From the NCBI RefSeq assembly GCF_004295125.1, contig NZ_CP036170.1, positions 499,501 through 563,500 on the forward strand: a stretch of DNA of 64,000 nt. Direction: 5' to 3'. The position numbers were made by a program, and so were the translations under genes. Origin of the DNA: [Clostridium] scindens ATCC 35704. Lineage in GTDB: Bacteria; Bacillota; Clostridia; Lachnospirales; Lachnospiraceae. This document shows, one piece after another, positions 26,840 through 35,136 of this stretch. Each line of letters begins with the position of its first letter. Within the stretch, counting starts at the first letter, position 1. The notes below the pieces were generated by a model that worked only from the letters and a program-made list of their open reading frames with translations, made no database searches and had not been told where the DNA came from.

Positions 26840-27880
26840 CTAAAACAGGCGGATCAGCTTATCGCTTTTGGTGGATACTCTTCCGATTACGGATACCTCC
26901 GTATCCATTCCTGCCTGTGCAAAATCTCGCATCATATCCTGAACGCTGGCGGATGGAACACTGATCAGCAGCCCTCCTGAGGTCTGCGGATCATAGAGCA
27001 GATCCAGATAGTGTTCCTCTACAGAGCCCGTCTCTACCTTTCCAATGGAATACCCTTTGTTTTTATAGGTTCCGGCAGGCACCAGTCCCATCTTCGCATA
27101 GTCTATCGCATCTGCAAAATATGCCACGTCCCTCACCTGTATCTCGAAGGTCACATCGCTGGCCGAAGCCATCTCCACACAGTGTCCCAGCAGTCCAAAT
27201 CCCGTAATATCCGTACACGCTGACACATCATACTTTTCTACTACCTGTTTTGCCTTCTTATTCAGGGATGCCATGACCCTCTCGGCTTCTTCTATCGCTG
27301 ACGCAGATGCCATCTCTGCCTTGATGGCAGTATTGACTACCCCACTCCCAATCTGCTTGGTTAGCAGCAGGGCATCTCCCGGCCTGCATCCAAAATTCTT
27401 GAATATCTTATCCGGATGCACGAACCCGGACACGCATAGCCCATATTTTGGCTCGTCATCCTGTACCGAATGGCCGCCTACAAGGACTGCTCCGGCTTCT
27501 TTTACCTTATCCGCGCCCCCTGCCAGAATATCTCCCAGTATGGACGGATCCAGACAATTGGGAAAGCCTACAATATTGAGGGCTACCGCCGGCTCGCCGC
27601 CCATAGCCCAGACATCGCTGAGCGAGTTGGCTGCCGCAATCTGTCCGAACATATAGGGATCATCCACGATCGGAGTAAAGAAGTCCACCGTCTGGATCAT
27701 GGCAATCTCATCCGTAATCTTATAGATAGCCGCGTCATCGGAGGTCTCAATCCCCACGATCAAATTATCATCATGGAATTTTGGCAGCTTGCCCAGAACC
27801 TGGGCAAGGGTCTCGGGACCAATCTTAGCTGCTCATCCGGATGTCTTGCTAAGTGTAGTCAGTCTGACATCTGATTTCAT
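26840..27880 (-). CDS. selD: selenophosphate synthase SelD, itself a selenoprotein (UGA at codon 16)
   Basis: SelD makes selenophosphate from selenide and ATP. Reading the TGA at 27833-27835 as Sec extends the frame to ATG 27880, after AGGAGG, giving 346 residues that begin MKSDVRLTTLSKTSG-U-AAKIGP. This is the usual catalytic Cys/Sec position, followed by the Lys needed for ATP chemistry. Without recoding the protein would start at an internal Met and lose this site. The rest is standard (GGHSVQDDEPKYG, DITGFGLLGHCVEM). Confidence 0.95.
27788..27835 (-). promoter_or_regulatory. bacterial SECIS candidate in selD
   Basis: Downstream of the UGA, CTTGCCCAG (minus strand) pairs perfectly with CTGGGCAAG around a GTT loop. 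The stem starts about 24 bases after the UGA, further than the classical spacing, so an outer GCAGC/GCTGC closing helix is probably part of the element. Confidence 0.55.
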
Positions 27881-27990
27881 CTTTTTTTCATCCTCCTTGC
27901 GTCGTTTTCATCTTTTTACAGCAAAGGAGGCCAGCCACCTGCTATCACAGGAGCCCGGCCCTCCTCAATTCATCTTCTTGCACCCATCTG

Positions 27991-28596
27991 CTACGGCTTG
28001 ATAATCTTGCCTGCGCCTGCCAGCGTCTCGACAATGCTGTACATGTTGGTAACAGAGCCAACTGCCAGCTTGTCCTTCAGCCCGTAATAGTCCAGGCAGG
28101 TTCCGCAAGTAAGAATCTCTACTCCCTGCGCTTCCAAAGACTTAAGATCCTCCAGGGAATCTGAGCCTTCCGTCGTCAGCGTAGCGCCGCCGTTATAGAA
28201 CAGCATCGTCTTTGGCAGTTCATCCAGCTGCGTCACCGCAAAGATAAACCCTTTGATCAACACTTTTCCTAACTCATCATTTCCAGATCCCATACGGTCG
28301 GAAGATACTGCTACTACCATATTTCCTTTCCGGTCAGGAATACATGCCGGATCCTCCTGGGATGCGGCTTCCATAGCGCCATTCATCCGGATTACAACCT
28401 TGAATTCTTTGTCTCCCAGTTTTTCCGAGGATACTTCTCCGCCTGCGCTTGCTGCCATCTTTGTCACATTCTGCACTGCAATCTCATTGTCGACCAGCAC
28501 TTCTATCACTTCCGGCCCTGTAAGCGCCTGCATTGCCTTTTTGGTCTTAATAACCGGGATCGGGCAATTATCTCCCATTGCGTTGACTGTAATCAT
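27991..28596 (-). CDS. yedF: selenium metabolism protein YedF
   Basis: This 201-residue protein has an N-terminal TusA-like domain (NAMGDNCPIPVIKTKKAM, Cys at about residue 11) and a C-terminal DsrE-like domain with LTCGTCLDYYGLKDKL. YedF-type proteins accompany selD and are thought to pass reduced selenium or sulfur. It is 110 bp upstream of selD on the same strand. Confidence 0.92.
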   Translation of the reverse strand: MITVNAMGDNCPIPVIKTKKAMQALTGPEVIEVLVDNEIAVQNVTKMAASAGGEVSSEKLGDKEFKVVIRMNGAMEAASQEDPACIPDRKGNMVVAVSSDRMGSGNDELGKVLIKGFIFAVTQLDELPKTMLFYNGGATLTTEGSDSLEDLKSLEAQGVEILTCGTCLDYYGLKDKLAVGSVTNMYSIVETLAGAGKIIKP

Positions 28597-28637
28597 AATA
28601 TTCCGCCTTTCTTTTTCTGTTTTCTTACCTTCAACAC

Positions 28638-29324
28638 TTATAGATACATTCTATCATTGAAAGCGTAAAAGGTAAATGGTATTTTAGATTTTTGTTGCTC
28701 TTTTAGTTCCAATACATGGTATTTCCCTCCCGCGTAATATGCGGGCTTCATCTGCCCTTTTCTGAACGCGTCAAGAAACCCTTCCATCGTATGAAACTTT
28801 TCAGGGAAGTAAGTTGCACATACGCCCACCTTCTCCGGCACGTGGCAATCGCTGGAGCCCAATGTGAAAAGGCCCAGTTCCGCAGCGTACCTCGCGGCCT
28901 TCTGGCATGCCTCCACAGAAGTGCTTCCGTTCAGCACCTCCAGTCCATGAAGGCCCTTTACCTTGCGCAGATTCTCCTCAAGGCCCCGGTTGTTATTGCG
29001 GAAAGGATGCGCCGCAAAGCACACGCCTGCCTGGGCGTTTACCAGATCAATAAAGTCCTGGGCCGGGATTCTCTCTGTGGGATAATCTTCGATTCCGAAC
29101 GCCACAATATCTCCTTGCAGGGAATAGTATTCAATCCCGACAAAGATTGGGAATCCTGTATCTTTGGAATATTCTGCCGCATACTCCTTAAGCCCCATGC
29201 TGTCATGATCTGTGATGCAGATTCCCTCAAGTCCCTTCATACGGGCAATCTGTACCATTTGATCGAGAGCAAGGAAACTGTCTTTGGAATATGTCATTTC
29301 ATGCATATGCGTATCTATAAACAT
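28638..29324 (-). CDS. PHP-domain metal-dependent phosphoesterase
   Basis: This 228-residue protein has the PHP metal-binding motifs: DTHMHEMTYS at the N-terminus, ITDHDSMGLKEY, AAHPFRNNNR and SSDCH near the end. These bind divalent metals for phosphate-ester cleavage. It is the most upstream gene of the sel direction; a selenium link is only positional. Confidence 0.88.
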   Translation of the reverse strand: MFIDTHMHEMTYSKDSFLALDQMVQIARMKGLEGICITDHDSMGLKEYAAEYSKDTGFPIFVGIEYYSLQGDIVAFGIEDYPTERIPAQDFIDLVNAQAGVCFAAHPFRNNNRGLEENLRKVKGLHGLEVLNGSTSVEACQKAARYAAELGLFTLGSSDCHVPEKVGVCATYFPEKFHTMEGFLDAFRKGQMKPAYYAGGKYHVLELKEQQKSKIPFTFYAFNDRMYL

Positions 29325-29437
29325 GGCCTGTTCTCCTTCTCTTAATTCCCATTATATAAACCCAGGCCCCCGGCTTCAAATAGAGTTTTTTTATATGTTT
29401 CCACTTATATAGATTCCGTCTATAAGTTTAATTTGAA

Positions 29438-29484
29438 CGAAAATAAATCTGGGACAGAGCATAGAATTCCCCGTCCCAGATTCA
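29438..29484 (-). terminator. terminator after the YitT-type gene
   Basis: On the minus strand AATCTGGGAC pairs with GTCCCAGATT, followed by TATTTTCG. Confidence 0.8.
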
Positions 29485-29500
29485 AATATCTTGTTTTCCA

Positions 29501-30418
29501 TTAGAGCCTTTTTTCGAAATTGCCGTCTACATGGCATCCTTCTGTAAATATCATAAAAGCATTGGGGTCTATGCTATGGACGATCTGCTTGATCTGTCCC
29601 ACCTCGTACTTGGATATCATTACAAATAAAATATAGGAAGTCTTATTGGTGTAGGCGCCTTCCCCGTCCCAGTTGGTGACGCCCCGGCCCGTCTGCTCAA
29701 TAATGGCCCTGGAGATGCCCATCTTCTTGGTAAATATCATGACGCTGGTATTAATATTCTGAATATGTACTCTATCAATAGCCATGGCAAGCACGGTAGT
29801 ATAAATCAATGAATAGATAACAATCTCTATATTAAATAAGAACAGACAGATTGCATAGACGAATATATTCATCAGTATATTAATCTTGCCTACGCTGATA
29901 TTCGGATACTTCTTAGAGCAGCAAAGCCCTATAATATCCTGACCGCCTCCGGAACTTCTTCCTCTTAGCACAAGCCCCGTTCCGGTTCCCGCAATGATTC
30001 CGCCAATAATGCAGGCTGTCAGGTAATCCTCGATCAGCGGCACGGCCGGAATCGGCACGACTACAAGGAACACACTCTGGATGCCTACAGTAATGAACGT
30101 CTTAATCGCGAATTCCTTCCCCAGTATCTTCAGTCCCATATAGAACAAAGGAATATTGATGATAAAGTATAAGATACCGGAAAGATCCACGCCCGATGGC
30201 ACCGGCACATGCAGCACGCTTACCACGAATGTACGCATGAGCTGGGCAATACCCATGAACCCTCCATTATATAATCCAAGCGGTATAATTATTAAGTTTA
30301 CTCCCAAAGCGAACATAAGGCTGCCACCCACCGCATAAGCCGCCTGCATAATCAATTGCTTCTTTTTTGCGTCTAACTTCTCTACCATCTCCGTATCCCA
30401 TTCCCCTTGAATAAACAT
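29501..30418 (-). CDS. YitT family membrane protein (DUF161/DUF2179)
   Basis: This 305-residue protein has five hydrophobic segments in residues 25-210 (including VLRGRSSGGGQDIIGL, a family signature) and a soluble C-terminal DUF2179 domain (MISKYEVGQIKQIVHSIDPNAF). The family is widespread in Firmicutes and its transport role is unknown. It is a single gene with its own terminator. Confidence 0.88.
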   Translation of the reverse strand: MFIQGEWDTEMVEKLDAKKKQLIMQAAYAVGGSLMFALGVNLIIIPLGLYNGGFMGIAQLMRTFVVSVLHVPVPSGVDLSGILYFIINIPLFYMGLKILGKEFAIKTFITVGIQSVFLVVVPIPAVPLIEDYLTACIIGGIIAGTGTGLVLRGRSSGGGQDIIGLCCSKKYPNISVGKINILMNIFVYAICLFLFNIEIVIYSLIYTTVLAMAIDRVHIQNINTSVMIFTKKMGISRAIIEQTGRGVTNWDGEGAYTNKTSYILFVMISKYEVGQIKQIVHSIDPNAFMIFTEGCHVDGNFEKRL

Positions 30419-30494
30419 TCATTAAAAGCCTTCCATCATTCTAGCATCTGCTATCTGGATTTACAATGATAATCTAAAATATAACAAAAAAGAT

Positions 30495-30525
30495 TTTAAA
30501 AAAACCTGAGGGGTTACCTCAGGTC
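30495..30525 (-). terminator. terminator overlapping the stop codon of the (p)ppGpp synthetase gene
   Basis: ACCTGAGG pairs with CCTCAGGT and is followed by seven T on the minus strand. The TAA stop lies in the hairpin loop, so the last sense codons form the stem. Confidence 0.9.
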
Positions 30526-31221
30526 AGGCAGCACATTATATTCCTGGCTGTTCCTATGTTTGGTTGTACTAGTCTTTAACTCTTCGTGTTTTTCCAGGCA
30601 ATCCTGGATTGCCTCATTCAGGGACAGCATCTTCTCATCTAATGTAGATACCATCTCTGCACACTCTCTTAATTCCCTGCTGATATATTCCGGCGCATTT
30701 CCTTCAAACTTATAGTAGATCTTATGTTCCAGACTGGCCCAAAAGTCCATGGCTATGGTACGTATCTGTATCTCCACTTTCGTATCCACCACGCTGTCCG
30801 ATAAGAAGATCGGCACGGATACCAGCATGTGATAACTCTTATAGCCGCTTTCCTTTGGATTCTTGATATAATCCTTGATGGACAGCACCTTAAGATCGCT
30901 CTGGTTGCCGATCATCTCCGCCAGCCTATAGATATCGGATGTGAAGGAGCAGATTAAACGTACGCCGGCAATGTCATTGACATACTTAACCATGTTCTCG
31001 ATCGATATCTCATAACCATACTTTCTCAGTTTCTTGACAATACTTTCTGCCGTCTTTACTCTTGTCTTAATATGTTCAATCGGATTGTACTGATGTACAT
31101 GCTGGAATTCGTCATTTAATATCTCGAGCTTGGTTCCCACTTCCTTTAGCGCGGAAGTATACAGGAACATAACCGTCTTCCAGCTGTCCACATCCTCATA
31201 GTTCTTAATAGCATTCTCCAT
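30514..31221 (-). CDS. small alarmone synthetase, RelQ-like GTP pyrophosphokinase
   Basis: The protein (about 235 residues) has the (p)ppGpp synthetase core without a hydrolase domain: TRVKTAESIVKKLRKYG, DIAGVRLICSFTSDIYRLAE, KESGYKSYHMLV and EIQIRTIAMDFWASLEHKIYYK. It transfers pyrophosphate from ATP to GTP or GDP under stress. Start is ATG 31221 or a TTG at 31227 that is better spaced from GGAG. A probable promoter lies at 31273-31302. Confidence 0.93.
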   Translation of the reverse strand: MENAIKNYEDVDSWKTVMFLYTSALKEVGTKLEILNDEFQHVHQYNPIEHIKTRVKTAESIVKKLRKYGYEISIENMVKYVNDIAGVRLICSFTSDIYRLAEMIGNQSDLKVLSIKDYIKNPKESGYKSYHMLVSVPIFLSDSVVDTKVEIQIRTIAMDFWASLEHKIYYKFEGNAPEYISRELRECAEMVSTLDEKMLSLNEAIQDCLEKHEELKTSTTKHRNSQEYNVLPDLR

Positions 31222-31272
31222 AATCAAATAGGTCTCTCCTCTCTTACCGAAGAGTTAATTCCGTACTGTTAC

Positions 31273-31302
31273 AGTATATCATATAGGACATGGCATTGTC
31301 AT
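31273..31302 (-). promoter_or_regulatory. promoter of the small alarmone synthetase gene
   Basis: On the minus strand ATGACA (31297-31302) and TATACT (31273-31278) have an 18-base spacer. Confidence 0.5.
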
Positions 31303-31343
31303 GAAATTCACACTTATTTAAGAAAGAGATTATATTTCGATAA

Positions 31344-31868
31344 TTAGAACTCAATTCCTTCCCGCGCCAGTTTTCCCAGATCATAAGGATGCTTAATCTT
31401 ATGCATCTCTGTGGCGTAATCCGCGATTTCTTTCATGCGGTCAGATGCCTGATGCCCGGTAAGCACGATCTCCAGCCCCCGCGGCTTATGCTTAAGGAAG
31501 CTGATCAACTTCTCCTCGCTCAATACCTTTAGTCCGACCGCGCACAGGGCCTCGTCCATAACCAGCAGATCAAACGGGCTGCAGAACTTGACGATCTCAT
31601 CCAGCGCCTTATTGTTGTAATGCAGAAGTTCTGCCTTCTCATCCCCGTTCATGCGACTTACAAACTTCACCTGCTCTCTTCCGGGCAGACAGGTAATATT
31701 CGAAATCTGTTCCAGTATCTTCCGCTCGTTAGAAAAATTGTCCTTCAAGAACTGGAAAAACAGCACTCGAAATCCATACCCGGCTGCTCTCACCGCCTGT
31801 CCTACGGCAGCCGTGGTCTTTCCCTTCCCGTCTCCAAAATATATATGTATTCTCCCTGTATCCATCAT
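31344..31868 (-). CDS. cobO: cob(I)alamin / cobyrinic acid adenosyltransferase
   Basis: The 174-residue protein has the CobA/CobO/BtuR P-loop GDGKGKTTAAVGQAVRAAG at the N-terminus and the DLLVMDEAL and GLEIVLTGHQA motifs. It adds the adenosyl group to corrinoids. The start is one of two adjacent ATGs at 31868/31865. No other cobalamin gene is nearby; salvage is the likely role. Confidence 0.92.
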   Translation of the reverse strand: MMDTGRIHIYFGDGKGKTTAAVGQAVRAAGYGFRVLFFQFLKDNFSNERKILEQISNITCLPGREQVKFVSRMNGDEKAELLHYNNKALDEIVKFCSPFDLLVMDEALCAVGLKVLSEEKLISFLKHKPRGLEIVLTGHQASDRMKEIADYATEMHKIKHPYDLGKLAREGIEF

Positions 31869-31933
31869 ACTCTACATACCCGCCTCCATCTGTAGTCTCA
31901 TCCTTTGGTCTTTGTATGTTCCCCTGCCCCAGT

Positions 31934-31973
31934 CAAAAATGGGACAGCAAGAGTTATCTCTTACTGCCCATTA
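31934..31973 (-). terminator. terminator after the PTS-IIC-like gene
   Basis: ATGGGCAGTAAGAG pairs with CTCTTGCTGTCCCAT (two mismatches) on the minus strand, followed by TTTTTGA. Confidence 0.75.
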
Positions 31974-32005
31974 TAATATTTCCACGGAAGATTGTATAGT
32001 AATTC

Positions 32006-33070
32006 TTAAAACTCCAGCTTCATGTCGCCGAATTTAATCCACTGCTTCTTGCGCATGAACTCGGAGATGCCAAGGGTAACGACTGCCGGCAGGATAATCT
32101 GGATCAGCAGTATCTTGATCAGAACCACCATCCCAGGCTCTGTCTGTATCATCGTCTGCCAAGTCATGATCTGCCCCACCAGTCCCGCTGTACCCATGCC
32201 GGAACCTGTGGCATTGCTGGTCATATGTAGTACCATGGTACCCACTGGCCCCAGTATGGCGCTTGATAATATGGCTGGCAGCCAGATTACAGGCTTCCTT
32301 ACAATGTTCGGAACCTGCAGCATGGATGTGCCGATTCCCTGCGCCAGAAGGCCTCCGATCTTATTCTCCCTGTAGCTTGCCACGGCGAACCCGACCATAT
32401 TGCAGCAGCATCCCACGGTCGCTGCCCCGGCCGCAAGTCCGGATAGATTCAGGATGATTCCAAGCGCCGCGGAACTGATCGGCAGAGTCAGGATCATTCC
32501 CATCAATACGGATACGATGATTCCCATCAGGAAAGGCTGCTGTTTTGTGCCCCAGTTAATCAGAGAGCCCAGCCATGCCATGAATCCTGAGATTGGAGGC
32601 CCAAGCAGCAGACCCACTGCCGCCCCTGATCCAATCGCTACAATCGGCGTGACCAGGATATCCACCTTCGTCTTGCCCGCTACCAGATGTCCGAAGAATA
32701 TACCCACATAGGCTGCGATAAATGCCCCAAGGGGCTCTCCCGGGCCAGCATATACCATGGTTCCCTCTACCAGGACCGTGCCGGACAGAAGATTGCCGGC
32801 AAATGCGCCGGCCATTCCGGCAGTTGCCGCCGATACCACGACCAGCGGCGGTTCTTTGAACTTGTAGGCCACCGCTACGCCGATGCCAGCTCCTGTCAGG
32901 GAGGCCGCAGCCTTCCCGATCACATAGATCATCTCTCCCACAGAGCCGCCAAGCAGCGTTCCCACCTGCTGGATGATCGTGCCAATGATCAGAGTGGCAA
33001 ATAACCCTTGCGCCATCGCACTTAATCCCTCAATAAAAATCCGGTCTAGTGCTTTTTTTAACTTTTCCAT
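32006..33070 (-). CDS. PTS EIIC_2 / PfoR-like membrane protein
   Basis: This 354-residue protein has about nine membrane segments and a glycine-rich repeat pattern (GVAVAYKFKEPPLVVVSAA, GAAATVGCCCNMVGFAVASY) typical of the PTS_EIIC_2 family that includes PfoR. There is no EIIA or EIIB neighbour, so classical sugar PTS transport is uncertain; PfoR-type proteins have been linked to regulation. The cysteine triplet CCC near residue 230 is unusual for a membrane segment. Confidence 0.8.
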   Translation of the reverse strand: MEKLKKALDRIFIEGLSAMAQGLFATLIIGTIIQQVGTLLGGSVGEMIYVIGKAAASLTGAGIGVAVAYKFKEPPLVVVSAATAGMAGAFAGNLLSGTVLVEGTMVYAGPGEPLGAFIAAYVGIFFGHLVAGKTKVDILVTPIVAIGSGAAVGLLLGPPISGFMAWLGSLINWGTKQQPFLMGIIVSVLMGMILTLPISSAALGIILNLSGLAAGAATVGCCCNMVGFAVASYRENKIGGLLAQGIGTSMLQVPNIVRKPVIWLPAILSSAILGPVGTMVLHMTSNATGSGMGTAGLVGQIMTWQTMIQTEPGMVVLIKILLIQIILPAVVTLGISEFMRKKQWIKFGDMKLEF

Positions 33071-33125
33071 CTTCCCTCTCCTTACAGTTTACATACAATT
33101 TTACAACTGTCTTGTCATTTGAAAA

Positions 33126-33154
33126 AGTTTATCATATTCCTCACGTTAAATCAA
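33126..33154 (-). promoter_or_regulatory. promoter of the PTS-IIC-like gene
   Basis: On the minus strand TTGATT (33149-33154) and TAAACT (33126-33131) have a 17-base spacer, about 50 bases before the start codon. Confidence 0.55.
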
Positions 33155-33342
33155 GCAGTGTCGATTATTTCTTCCTGTTCCACTTCATGGTTCCTTAAGA
33201 TTATTTATGATTAGATAATGATATCTTCATTTTTTCTTTAGTGCAGTGTCACACAATGGACACATTTAACTTATATACTGTAAACATCAAAAGAAAGACG
33301 TTAACTTAGTTTTATATAGATTGTTTTTTTCATTCCCTTTCC

Positions 33343-33378
33343 TCAAGATGCGGCGTAAAACCCGCATCTTTTTCCTTT
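33343..33378 (+). terminator. plus-strand terminator with no upstream gene
   Basis: AGATGCGG pairs with CCGCATCT around a short loop, followed by TTTTTCCTTTT on the plus strand only. The nearest protein gene upstream reads the other way, so it may end an unrecognised short RNA. The rest of 33155-33342 holds no gene I can support. Confidence 0.7.
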
Positions 33379-33384
33379 TAATGC

Positions 33385-33413
33385 TTTACAGCGCATTCCA
33401 AAATGGATATACT
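33385..33413 (+). promoter_or_regulatory. promoter of the 87-residue unknown gene
   Basis: TTTACA (33385-33390) and TATACT (33408-33413) are 17 bases apart, 35 bases before the start codon. Confidence 0.65.
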
Positions 33414-33447
33414 TTTAGGTATTCATTAACTAAAGCGAGGTATGCAT

Positions 33448-33711
33448 ATGTTCCGATTATGGGGAAAAGAATTTAAAGACAACAGAATGCTCCGGGATAC
33501 CGTCATCTGCGATGATACCGAGGACACCCGCACGCATAAAATATTCAACGCGCTGGATGCCATCTGCTATGAATTTGATTTGAGCAAGCCCATCTGGCTG
33601 GATTCCACCATCGAAGAATTTAAAAAACATGATAAGGCAAGGTTTACGCAGGATAATTTTGTGGATTCCATTGATTTTGATTACCTGGAAATCCATGTTA
33701 TTGAGGAGTAA
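33448..33711 (+). CDS. small unknown acidic protein
   Basis: This 87-residue acidic protein has no membrane segment. It begins MFRLWGKEFKDNRMLRDTVI and includes YEFDLSKPIWLDSTIEEFKKHD. I recognise no domain, though similar small proteins seem common in Lachnospiraceae. I start at the second ATG (33448) because GAGG is too close to the first. It has its own promoter and converges on the ABC permease gene. Confidence 0.8.
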   Translation: MFRLWGKEFKDNRMLRDTVICDDTEDTRTHKIFNALDAICYEFDLSKPIWLDSTIEEFKKHDKARFTQDNFVDSIDFDYLEIHVIEE

Positions 33712-33723
33712 GGGGAATTCCCC

Positions 33724-35136
33724 TTACTCGCTCCGTATCGCTGCCAGAGGGCTCAGCCTCATTGCCCTTAGCGCCGGGAAGTATCCCGCGGCCACACCAA
33801 CCAGCATTGCGAATCCCATGGACAGGATTACCAGCCACCAGGGGATGTACGAGATATTTCCGTCAATGCCCATTGCCGCTCCGTTGCCAGTCAGGAAATT
33901 GATGACAAAGGAAATCAGGAAACTTAGGATATTTCCGATGATACCCCCGATCAGGCCTATGAATGCTGCTTCCACCAGGAACATTTGCTTGATGTTCTTC
34001 AGGCTGCAGCCCAGTACTTTGATGACGCCGATCTCTTTGGTCCGTTCATAGATGGACATCATCATCGTATTGGCAATACCGATTGCCGCAACCAGAAGGG
34101 AGACTGCTCCGATTCCTCCGAGCACGGCCTGGACAATGGCAAACTGACCTTTCATGCTGTCAAGATATTCGGCGTTGGTCTCCACATTGTAGCCCATCTC
34201 CCGGACGATACTGGCGACACTGTCCACATTGTCTATGTCATCCACTTTTAACTGTGCATAAGAGTAGCAGAATTCCTTGTATGGCTTGCCGGACTTCGTC
34301 GTCGGCTGCCCGGGGATCACCCTTGCGTTAAACTCTTTTTTCAGTATCTGCTTCAAGGTATCCAGATCGCAGAATATGTTATAGTAATTGGCATTGTATT
34401 CATCCGGGCCACCTGCCACGATTCCGCTTGCCTTTGCCACATGCTTTGCTATGGCCTTGGGCTGGGCCTGCTTCCCATCGCCGCTGTCCGAATTGCCGGA
34501 GGCTTCATCGCCGTTCTGGCTGCTCTGGTTATAATACCCTTCTTGATCCAGGATCAGGAATACGGAATCTTTCGCCAGATCGATATCCGGCAGTCTTCCG
34601 GTCTCATAATATCCTTTACCTGACCCTTTCTCATTGAACATGGTCAGGACTCCATTGCCGTATACCAGGTCCAGATGCCCGGAATTGGGCTTGGGCAGGG
34701 AGCCTTCCGCCAGATTGATATTCCTTGCCTCCATGGCTTCCGGCGTTGTAGCCAGGAGCTGTCCATAGCCTTCATAACCGCCCTTCAGCAGTACCACCGG
34801 CAGTTCATATACCGGAGAGGCCAAGGCTACATGTTCCAGTTTGGACAGCCTGGCCAGCAGCTGATCATTAATATATTTGGTTGACTGCTCTTCTTCCTTT
34901 CCTGAGGAGGAATACATCATAGAGTTGCCTGCCTGCGCGCCGCTTACCTTAATGGTAGTCAGGCCGCCTGACTGCTCTACCTCGCGGTACAGGGACTGCT
35001 GCATGCCAAGTCCCAATGATATCATGACGACAATGGATGCCGTGCCGATGACCACTCCGAGGACGGTCAGGAAAGTACGGAGTTTGCGCCGTTTCAGGTT
35101 GCTAGTGCTCATCCTCAGAAGGTCCATCCAATTCAT
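33724..35136 (-). CDS. MacB/FtsX-type ABC transporter permease
   Basis: The 470-residue protein has an N-terminal membrane helix (LRTFLTVLGVVIGTASIVVM), a large extracytoplasmic domain (about residues 55-335) and three C-terminal helices within the FtsX domain (VAAIGIANTMMMSIYERTKEIGVIKVLG). This is the MacB layout. The ATG at 35136 is nine bases after AGGAGG and lies inside the end of the preceding gene, overlapping by 35 bp. It works with the ATPase at 36602-37315. Confidence 0.92.
   Translation of the reverse strand: MNWMDLLRMSTSNLKRRKLRTFLTVLGVVIGTASIVVMISLGLGMQQSLYREVEQSGGLTTIKVSGAQAGNSMMYSSSGKEEEQSTKYINDQLLARLSKLEHVALASPVYELPVVLLKGGYEGYGQLLATTPEAMEARNINLAEGSLPKPNSGHLDLVYGNGVLTMFNEKGSGKGYYETGRLPDIDLAKDSVFLILDQEGYYNQSSQNGDEASGNSDSGDGKQAQPKAIAKHVAKASGIVAGGPDEYNANYYNIFCDLDTLKQILKKEFNARVIPGQPTTKSGKPYKEFCYSYAQLKVDDIDNVDSVASIVREMGYNVETNAEYLDSMKGQFAIVQAVLGGIGAVSLLVAAIGIANTMMMSIYERTKEIGVIKVLGCSLKNIKQMFLVEAAFIGLIGGIIGNILSFLISFVINFLTGNGAAMGIDGNISYIPWWLVILSMGFAMLVGVAAGYFPALRAMRLSPLAAIRSE

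Noticed and set aside
26840-27763. selD starting at the internal Met (27763)
   Set aside because: The upstream UGA-containing extension restores the catalytic Sec, a strong ribosome-binding site and the family N-terminus.
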